In this document: piece after piece, positions 58,447-64,000 of the stretch
How positions within the stretch are numbered: the stretch's first letter is position 1
Layout of the letters: every line of letters begins with the position of its first letter
DNA from: Betaproteobacteria bacterium
Lineage (GTDB): Bacteria; Pseudomonadota; Gammaproteobacteria; Burkholderiales; SG8-39
Direction: 5' to 3'
Length of the DNA: 64,000 nucleotides
Assembly (NCBI GenBank): GCA_016195915.1
Contig: JACPYS010000004.1
Span: forward strand, 105,052 to 169,051
Translations under genes and position numbers: made by a program
Notes under the pieces: model-generated
Database searches by the model: none
What the model was told of the DNA's origin: nothing
Seen by the model: only the letters and a program-made list of their open reading frames with translations

Positions 58447-58752
58447 GCCTTACCCGCGCAGACGCCGCCCTTTTTCGCGCCCGACGTTGTGGTTCCCGGC
58501 CGCTCAGGACTGCAGGAGCTTCTTCCCCTGCTAGCGCGCGCCCTGCCACGCCCCGGAGAGGCGGTGGAAAGTCGAATGGAACTGCGTTGTTGGTCGCCAA
58601 CTGGTCTTCGGGCAGGCTCCCCGCCACCCCCCCCGAGCGGCACCGGAACGGGGCCGTACACGGCCACCTCCAGGAATCCTCCGATGACCTTCGTTCTCGA
58701 CGCCGCGACCGTACGGAGTTCTGGTGAGGTCCAAGGTGGCGGTGACAAGAAG

Positions 58753-58774
58753 AAGGCGCCCGAGGCGCCTTTTT
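58753..58774. terminator. Rho-independent terminator after the cyclase gene
   Basis: An 8-base perfect stem AAGGCGCC / GGCGCCTT with loop CGA. Five T residues follow on the plus strand, and CTTCTT follows on the minus strand. Its position about 35 bases past the stop at 58808 fits termination of the minus-strand cyclase gene. Confidence 0.75.
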
Positions 58775-58807
58775 CACGGACACACATGCCGGATCCGCGA
58801 GGCTACG

Positions 58808-59680
58808 TCACTCGCAGAAGTACTCCACCACTTCCTCCGTTCCCGAACGCGACTGCCCGAAGGTGATCATGCCGTGACCGCGCAGGATGAACTCCTCGCG
58901 ACGCAGGAGGATCTCCTTTTCACCCTCGACCGTGACGAAGGTTCCATTGGCGCTATGGTCCGAGAGCACGTACTTGTCCAATCGCTGCTCGATCTTGCCG
59001 TGCGAGCGCGAAGCCATCTTGTCGCGGATCACCAGGTCGGCCGTCTGGTCGCGCCCCATCAACAGCGCCGGACGTTCCTCGGAAAGGGTGATGTCCACTT
59101 CGTGGTACTTGATGCGCAAGGACGTACGCTTCGCCCTGACCACCGTGCGGGTGGCCATCTGCGTCGCCTCCACGTTCGTCTGCCAGAGCATCTCGTAGAG
59201 CTCGACCTCGTTCGCTTTGCCCTTCACGGGAATCGCGTAAAGACGGCGTGAGGAATTCTTCAGCAGCGGCGAGAGCTGGTCGCGCGTCTCGCGCGAAGTG
59301 ATGATCTGGCCCTTGGAAGCAAGCTCGGTCAGCCGGGCGGCCAGGTTGACCGTATCGCCGAACACGTCGCCATCGCGCTCCACGAGCGGACCGAAATGAA
59401 AGCCGATGCGCAGCCCGAGCTTGTTGCCGCCCACCGGCAGCATGTCGCCGGTGCCGAGCTGCATTTCCATCGCGGCATCGGCGGCGTCGTTCGGCGCCGG
59501 GAACACCGCCATGATTTCATCGCCGATCGTCTTGATGACGCGCCCGCGGCTCGCCGTAGTCCGCTCGCGCATCAGCGTGATCAGCGTTTCGATGGTCGCG
59601 TGCGCGACCGCGTCCCCCACGGTCTCGTACAGCTTCGTACTTCCGCTCACGTCGGCAAACAGTACCGCCCCTTCGTTCAT
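58808..59680 (-). CDS. Adenylate/guanylate cyclase catalytic domain fused to an FHA domain
   Basis: A 290-residue cytosolic protein. The class III cyclase domain (about 1-165) has the first metal Asp in VLFADVSGSTKLYETVGD, the second metal region in IKTIGDEIMAVFPAPNDAAD, and VFGDTVNLAARLTELASKGQ. The C-terminal FHA domain (about 195-280) includes LMGRDQTADLVIRDKMASRS then HGKIEQR. This suggests cyclic-nucleotide production controlled by, or recruited to, a phosphothreonine partner, with the neighbouring kinase an obvious candidate. ATG 59680 is immediately before the catalytic fold, so no sensor domain is present. Confidence 0.9.
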   Translation of the reverse strand: MNEGAVLFADVSGSTKLYETVGDAVAHATIETLITLMRERTTASRGRVIKTIGDEIMAVFPAPNDAADAAMEMQLGTGDMLPVGGNKLGLRIGFHFGPLVERDGDVFGDTVNLAARLTELASKGQIITSRETRDQLSPLLKNSSRRLYAIPVKGKANEVELYEMLWQTNVEATQMATRTVVRAKRTSLRIKYHEVDITLSEERPALLMGRDQTADLVIRDKMASRSHGKIEQRLDKYVLSDHSANGTFVTVEGEKEILLRREEFILRGHGMITFGQSRSGTEEVVEYFCE

Positions 59681-59864
59681 TCCCAGCTCCGATTCCCTGT
59701 TCTTATTCCCGCCAGACCGAATCCTAGACTATCCGCGCCCGGGTCGAAAGTCCTACCGCGCCCCGCCACGGGGCGTATTGGAGAATATTTCGATTGCCCG
59801 GGTACTCTCAATGTCCAGGAAACTGAAATTGTTCGTGTTCGCCTTCCCGCTGATCTTCCCGTGC

Positions 59865-60191
59865 TCATTTCAGCATCTGCAGGAGCACCGGATGCCAGAG
59901 CTTGGCTTCGATCTCGCCGAGCTTTCCCGTCAGGCGCGCCTTATCCACGCTGCGCAGCTGATCCAGCAGAATCTTCGCCGATTTGCCTGCAAACGCCAGC
60001 TCAGGACGGCAACCGAGCGCCTGTCCCGCACTGGTGACCGGAGCGACGATGACTCTGGTCAGCGCCGCGTTCATATCATCGGGCGAAACCACCAGCGCCG
60101 GTCGCGTTTTCCTGCTCTCGGTAGCGAGGGAAGGATCGAGATTCACCCAATAGACATCCCCGCGCTTGATCTGCGCCCGACCCTTTACCAT
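59865..60191 (-). CDS. mazF: MazF/PemK-type toxin endoribonuclease
   Basis: A 108-residue toxin that would cleave mRNA. The family opening KRGDVYWVNLDPSLATESRK is followed by TRPALVVSPDDMN, with RVIVAPVTS and ILLDQLRSVDKARLTGKLGE completing the fold. The conserved Arg and Thr positions in the PxxxxEixKtRPalVv region are present. The ATG at 60191 overlaps the antitoxin gene by 7 bases, the usual mazEF coupling. Confidence 0.92.
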   Translation of the reverse strand: MVKGRAQIKRGDVYWVNLDPSLATESRKTRPALVVSPDDMNAALTRVIVAPVTSAGQALGCRPELAFAGKSAKILLDQLRSVDKARLTGKLGEIEAKLWHPVLLQMLK

Positions 60192-60421
60192 TCCCAGTCT
60201 TCGTTATCCGCATCGGGTGGCAACCTTTGCCACGCGTCCTTCTCCCCCCCCGTGGAGCGGTGATCGAACCAGGCCTCTCGCGACGGTTTGGCAGGCTCGA
60301 TGATGATGGAGCGTCCTTCCAGGCGAAGTTCGATCGCGTCGGTAATGCCGCACTCGGCAAGCAGCGCTGCCGGAATCAGCACCCCGCGTGAATTGCCCAG
60401 TTTGCGAAGCGTCGTTCTCAT
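60185..60421 (-). CDS. mazE: MazE-type antitoxin (AbrB/SpoVT fold)
   Basis: A 78-residue antitoxin. The N-terminal swapped-hairpin DNA-binding domain reads MRTTLRKLGNSRGVLIPAAL, then ELRLEGRSIIIEPAKPSREA. The acidic C-terminal tail (DADNEDWEW) would neutralise MazF. ATG 60421 is selected as the start of the AbrB fold. Upstream is a TTGCCT-N17-TAACAT promoter with a duplicated 10-base element. Confidence 0.9.
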   Translation of the reverse strand: MRTTLRKLGNSRGVLIPAALLAECGITDAIELRLEGRSIIIEPAKPSREAWFDHRSTGGEKDAWQRLPPDADNEDWEW

Positions 60422-60438
60422 CGTTGCCTGCGGAAGCG

Positions 60439-60478
60439 ATGTTATTACAATGTTATTACTTAATCCATTGAAAGGCAA
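60439..60478 (-). promoter_or_regulatory. mazEF promoter with tandem operator repeats
   Basis: On the minus strand, -35 TTGCCT (60473-60478) and -10 TAACAT (60450-60455) have a 17-base spacer. The element ATGTTATTAC (plus-strand reading) occurs at 60439-60448 and 60450-60459, a period of 11 bases covering the -10 and the start site. This layout fits autorepression by MazE/MazEF. Confidence 0.6.
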
Positions 60479-60522
60479 ATGTCGTATCGCTTCCGCGAGT
60501 CCCTGCAGTCCCGTTTTGCCGT

Positions 60523-60550
60523 AAAAAGGGCGCCTCGCGGCGCCCTTTTT
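60523..60550 (-). terminator. Strong Rho-independent terminator of the giant repeat protein gene
   Basis: A perfect 12-base stem AAAAAGGGCGCC / GGCGCCCTTTTT with loop TCGC, 21 bases beyond the stop at 60572. It works in either direction and also insulates the mazEF promoter. Confidence 0.88.
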
Positions 60551-60571
60551 GCTATGCGGAGCCGTGACCGG

Positions 60572-63500
60572 TTACTTGCATGCCCCGCTGTCCGCGGCGC
60601 CGCCTACGCACTCCGGTGTCTGAATGCCGTCGCCGTCGAGCCTGTGATCCATCGGCGGAATGTTTCCGACGTCGCCCGCGAAACCGTAGCCGATCACCTG
60701 CACCACGCTGTCGGTCCCGAACGCGTTCTTCAGCTCTTCCGTCGCGATCGCCGCCGCCTGGCCTGAAACCGTACCGATCACCGCCCCGGCCAGCAAGCTC
60801 GACTGGGTCACCGTCAGTGAGGTACCACCGAAGAACACGCTGATGTTGCTTCCAGCCGGAACCAGCACGGTCGGAGAGGTCGGTGTGCTTCCAGACGCGA
60901 ACTGCAGGGTCGAACCGCTCGGCCCGACAATCGTGACCACCAGGTTCGCCGTCCCGTTCACGAAGAAGGCGTTCACCGGGAACGTACCCGACGAGGTCGT
61001 CAAGTTGATCGCGTTGACCGCCGTCCACGTGCCGGTACCGGTGATGGCCTGCGCGGTGAACGTGAGCGGTCCGCCGGTGATGTTCCCCAGGTCCGTCCCG
61101 TTGACCAGGACGACCTGGGCCAGATGCACCCCGCCCGCGCCCGCGTCGGCGACCGTCGTCCCTTGTACGGTGATAGCCCCCGCCGTCTGGTCGATGTTAA
61201 CCGTCGACAACGTGTTCGGCGCCGTGCTCAACAACGTCGTCGGGTCGGTGTTCGCGTTGGTCGAAGCCAGCAGCTTCAGGTCTCCGATTTTGTTCAACCC
61301 CACCGTCAGGTCGTGAGCGATCGTGATCCCGTCACGCCCGACCAGCGTCATGTTGCCCCCACCGCTCGTCGAGAGCACCCCGTTGGTCGCCAGCGATCCG
61401 CCCTGGCTCTCCAGATCCAGCGCGGCCGAGCCCGTCGCGATCGTCTGCGCCGGCAGCGTCAGCTTGCCACCCGCCATCAACGTCACCGGCTGGTTCGTCC
61501 CATTGGTCAGCGACGTGACCGTCAGGTTGTTCTTGTCGAAAACGTTGACCGAACCACCCGTCGTGGTCAGCGATACGTTGCCCGCGAAGTCGTTCGCGGT
61601 ATTGGTCAGCGTGATCGCCCCGCCGGTAGTGAAGCTCGCCGTTCCCCCGCTGGCCGCCTGCGTGATCGGACCGGTCTGCGTGATCGTGTTCGCCCCCGTA
61701 GCCGTCACTGACAGGTTTCCGCCCGCAGTCACGGTGCCCAGGTTGATTGCGTTGGCGTCGACCAGCGTGATGTTCGTGCCCGACGCGTTCACCGCACCGG
61801 TGAAGTCGTTGCCCGCCGTGGCGAGCGTGATGTCACCCGCAGTAGCGGTCAGGTTCGTCACCCCGCTCACCTTCACCGTGCCGGTGTTGGTGATATTCGT
61901 CCCCGCGGTCACCGACAGCGTCCCGCCCGCGGTCACCGTGCCCAGGTTGATCGCGTTGACATCGACCAGCGTGATGTTCGTGCCCGAGGCATTCACCGCT
62001 CCGGTGAAGTCGTTGCCCGCCGTACCCACCGTGATGCCGCCCGCCGTCGCCGTCAGGTTCGTCACACCGCTCACCTTCACCGTGCCGGTGTTGGTGATGT
62101 TCGTGCCCGCTGTCACCGACAGCGTCCCGCCCGCGGTCACCGTGCCCAGATTGAGCGCGTTCGCATCCACCAGCGTGATGTTGGTGCCGGTCGCGTTTAC
62201 CGCCCCGGTGAAGTCGTTGCCGGCGATGGCTAGCGTAATGTCACCCGCCGTCGCCGTCAGGTTGGTCACCCCGCTCACTTTCACCGTGCCGGTGTTGGTG
62301 ATGTTCGTCCCCGCCGTCACCGACAGCGTCCCGCCCGCGGTCACCGTGCCCAGGTTGATCGCGTTCGTATCGACCAGCGTGATGTTCGTGCCCGCGGCAT
62401 TCACCGCGCCGGTGAAGTCATTGCCCGCGACGTTCAGAGTGATGTCACCCGCAGTCGCCGTCAGGTTCGTCACCCCGCCCACCAACACGGTGCCGCTGTT
62501 GGTGATGTTCGTGCCTGCGGTCACCGACAGCCTGCCGCCCGCGGTCACCGTGCCAAGGTTGATCGCGTTGACATCGACCAGTGTGATGTTCGTGCCCGAG
62601 GCGTTCACCGCTCCGGTGAAGTCGTTGCCCGGCGTCGCGAGCGTGATGTCACCCGCAGTCGCCGTCAGGTTGGTCACGCCACTCACCTTCACCGTGCCGG
62701 TGTTGGTGATATTCGTCCCGGCAGTGACCGACAGCGTACCGCTCGCGGTCACCGTGCCCAGTTCGATCGCGTTCTTGTCCACCAGCAAGATCGTAGAACC
62801 CGTCACGTTAACCGTGCTCTGGAAGTCGTTCTGCGTCTGCGTCAGCGTGATGGTGTTGGTCCCCGCGTTTAGGGTCAATTTGCCCGTCACCGTCACGGCA
62901 CCGCTCTGAATGATCGGGTTGTTCTGGCTCGTCGCCGAATAGTCGCCCGTGATCGTGCCGGCACCCAAATTCGTCGTACCTCCAGTGCTCACGGTCACCG
63001 ATCCGGATGCGTTGGCAGTCAGGTTAAGCCCGTTTACGTCCGTGATCTTAATGTTCACTCCCGTAGCCGTCACCTGGGACGTAGTCTGGAAGTCGTTCGC
63101 TCCGTCGGTTAGCGTGATGTTCGCATTCGTCGCCGTAATGTCGGCATTACCCGTGACCCGCAACCCGTTCGCAATCTGCGTGATATGCGCCGTGGCTCCC
63201 GTTCCCGAGTTCGCTGTGAGCTTGCCCCCAAGAGTGCCCGTGCCAAGAGTAAGGGCACCGGTTGAGTTCACCGTGAAATCGCCCGTGGCGATACTCAGCG
63301 TCCCCAAGGTCAGCGTGTTCGCGTCAGTGATCTGGACGTTGTTCGCACCGCCATTGGTCAGGTTCAACGTGCTCGTGAAATCGTTTGCCGCATTGGTTGC
63401 CGTAATTGCCCCAGCTGTAGCAGTCAGCGTTACCGTCCCGGCCGAAACGGCGTCGTTGTAGGTCTGCGAACCGCTCGTCGTCACCGACCCACCGTTGATC

Positions 63501-64000
63501 GCCGTCGTGCCACCCGCGTCAGTCGTCAAACTCGTGAGCGCCGTCGTTCCACCCACCGCCACGCTGAACGTGGTGGTGGCGCTATCGTTCACCGTCAGCG
63601 CGAACGCTCCGTTCACCGAACTCGCGAACGTGTTCGCCACACCCGTGATCGTCGTCGCAGCACCCAGGGTCACCGCGTCGTTGTAGGTCTGCGCACCGGT
63701 CGTGCTCACCAGCCCGCCGTTGATCGCCGTCGTCCCGCCGCTGTCCGTGGTCAGGCTGGAGAGCGCCGCCGTCCCACCCACCGCCACGCTGAACGTCGTC
63801 GTCGCACTATCGTTCACCGTCAGCGCAAACGCTCCGTTCACCGAACTGGCGAACGTATTGGCTACGCCCGTAATCGTCGTCGCCGCACCGAGCGTCACCG
63901 CGTCGTTGTAGGTCTGCCCACCCGTCGTGCTCACCAGCCCGCCGTTGATCGCCGTCGTGCCACCGCTATCGGTCGTCAGACTCGACAGCGCCGCCGTGCC
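60572..64000 (-). CDS. Giant repeat-rich filamentous surface protein, C-terminal 1,142 residues (5' end beyond the window)
   Basis: The frame is open to the right edge, so the start, signal and any secretion domain lie outside. The sequence is rich in T, G, A, N, V and S and predicted all-beta, like filamentous haemagglutinin/adhesin-type solenoids. Two repeat families are present: 75-residue units (LTTDSGGTTAINGGLVSTTG, then TYNDAVTLGAATTITGVANT) and 68-residue units (INLGTVTAGGTLSVTAGTNI, then GVTNLTATAGDITL). The C-terminal about 110 residues are unique (ATEELKNAFGTDSVVQVIGY, MDHRLDGDGIQTPECVGGAA) with two cysteines near the end. Secretion type is not determinable here. Confidence 0.85.
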   Translation of the reverse strand, partial: GTAALSSLTTDSGGTTAINGGLVSTTGGQTYNDAVTLGAATTITGVANTFASSVNGAFALTVNDSATTTFSVAVGGTAALSSLTTDSGGTTAINGGLVSTTGAQTYNDAVTLGAATTITGVANTFASSVNGAFALTVNDSATTTFSVAVGGTTALTSLTTDAGGTTAINGGSVTTSGSQTYNDAVSAGTVTLTATAGAITATNAANDFTSTLNLTNGGANNVQITDANTLTLGTLSIATGDFTVNSTGALTLGTGTLGGKLTANSGTGATAHITQIANGLRVTGNADITATNANITLTDGANDFQTTSQVTATGVNIKITDVNGLNLTANASGSVTVSTGGTTNLGAGTITGDYSATSQNNPIIQSGAVTVTGKLTLNAGTNTITLTQTQNDFQSTVNVTGSTILLVDKNAIELGTVTASGTLSVTAGTNITNTGTVKVSGVTNLTATAGDITLATPGNDFTGAVNASGTNITLVDVNAINLGTVTAGGRLSVTAGTNITNSGTVLVGGVTNLTATAGDITLNVAGNDFTGAVNAAGTNITLVDTNAINLGTVTAGGTLSVTAGTNITNTGTVKVSGVTNLTATAGDITLAIAGNDFTGAVNATGTNITLVDANALNLGTVTAGGTLSVTAGTNITNTGTVKVSGVTNLTATAGGITVGTAGNDFTGAVNASGTNITLVDVNAINLGTVTAGGTLSVTAGTNITNTGTVKVSGVTNLTATAGDITLATAGNDFTGAVNASGTNITLVDANAINLGTVTAGGNLSVTATGANTITQTGPITQAASGGTASFTTGGAITLTNTANDFAGNVSLTTTGGSVNVFDKNNLTVTSLTNGTNQPVTLMAGGKLTLPAQTIATGSAALDLESQGGSLATNGVLSTSGGGNMTLVGRDGITIAHDLTVGLNKIGDLKLLASTNANTDPTTLLSTAPNTLSTVNIDQTAGAITVQGTTVADAGAGGVHLAQVVLVNGTDLGNITGGPLTFTAQAITGTGTWTAVNAINLTTSSGTFPVNAFFVNGTANLVVTIVGPSGSTLQFASGSTPTSPTVLVPAGSNISVFFGGTSLTVTQSSLLAGAVIGTVSGQAAAIATEELKNAFGTDSVVQVIGYGFAGDVGNIPPMDHRLDGDGIQTPECVGGAADSGACK
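61741..62760 (-). repeat. Array of 204-base (68-residue) coding repeats
   Basis: The same phase point recurs at 61741, 61945, 62149, 62353, 62557 and about 62761, exactly 204 bases apart. Units are highly similar at DNA level, implying recent amplification or gene conversion. Confidence 0.88.
63491..64000 (-). repeat. Array of 225-base (75-residue) coding repeats
   Basis: CCGTTGATCGCCGTCGT recurs at about 63491, 63716 and 63941, 225 bases apart. Two full units and part of a third are visible, and the array continues past the window edge. Confidence 0.88.

Larger units (their letters stand above)
58258..58807. other. Intergenic region between the kinase operon and the cyclase gene
   Basis: No gene is supported here. 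Open frames exist on both strands but show no family resemblance. It contains a candidate promoter for the kinase operon, a C/G-homopolymer-rich stretch near 58,620 and a terminator hairpin close to the cyclase stop. Confidence 0.5.

Noticed and set aside
61741..62760. Regular repeats resembling a CRISPR-like array
   Set aside because: The period is 204 bases, a multiple of three, with no short repeat/unique spacer pattern. It is in-frame coding repetition.
61323..62909. Long open frame on the plus strand opposite the giant repeat protein
   Set aside because: It exists only because the repeats on the minus strand lack stops in this antisense frame. The minus-strand frame has adhesin-like composition and a proper terminator after its stop.

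Overview
The window is a GC-rich chromosomal segment, most likely from a betaproteobacterium. This is inferred from the gene content: a class I PHA synthase, a LiuR/LiuABCDE leucine operon in canonical order, LivFGHMK-type transporters paired with acyl-CoA synthetases, and an argS-SPOR-dsbA run. Coding density is high and no tRNA, rRNA or CRISPR array was found. Both window edges cut genes: priA on the left and a very repetitive surface-type protein on the right.

Region 1 (1-10,998) is mostly housekeeping: the 3' part of priA, argS, a SPOR protein, dsbA, an SDR and a BtuF-like binding protein. A decayed patch follows, with a hydrolase tail and a frameshifted TRAP binding protein. Then come a lipoprotein amidohydrolase, a transposase scar, a small coiled-coil protein and phaC. 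Region 2 (11,124-22,306) is a co-oriented liu operon. A MerR regulator is followed by a promoter carrying a 16-bp palindrome, then liuA. Five extra genes (thiolase, hotdog thioesterase, second acyl-CoA dehydrogenase, HCCA-isomerase-like protein, rhodanese) precede liuB, liuC, liuD and liuE. Together these would take leucine-derived isovaleryl-CoA to acetoacetate and acetyl-CoA, which could also feed PHA synthesis. Region 3 (22,285-29,649) holds two metallo-beta-lactamase-fold hydrolases, recQ, two crotonases, a second HCCA-isomerase-like protein and a PaaK-like CoA ligase.

Region 4 (29,703-49,148) contains two converging gene sets with the same logic: a branched-chain-amino-acid-type ABC importer plus a large AMP-forming acyl-CoA synthetase. 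The plus-strand set is LivG, synthetase, LivH, LivM, LivK, LivF, followed by a Rieske oxygenase (minus), an SDR and a luciferase-like monooxygenase. The minus-strand set is synthetase, two LivG ATPases (one fused to an extra N-terminal domain), LivH, LivM, LivK and LivF. A Crp/Fnr regulator is divergent from it, and a perfect 9-8-9 palindrome between the two overlaps a -10 hexamer in each direction. I infer uptake of an organic acid coupled to CoA activation.

Region 5 (49,245-59,680, minus strand) is a signalling-type type VI secretion fragment. It has a PpkA-like Ser/Thr kinase with a long charged helical stalk, a TssL-OmpA protein, a short TssM, TagF, a TagH-like FHA protein and an adenylate cyclase with an FHA domain. 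No sheath, tube, spike or baseplate gene is in the window. Repeated threonine motifs (EPTF six times in the FHA protein, DPDAT three times in TssL) suggest a phosphothreonine/FHA relay.

Region 6 (59,865-64,000) has a mazEF toxin-antitoxin pair with a repeat operator, a strong terminator, and the C-terminal 1,142 residues of a giant protein built from 75-residue and 68-residue repeats.
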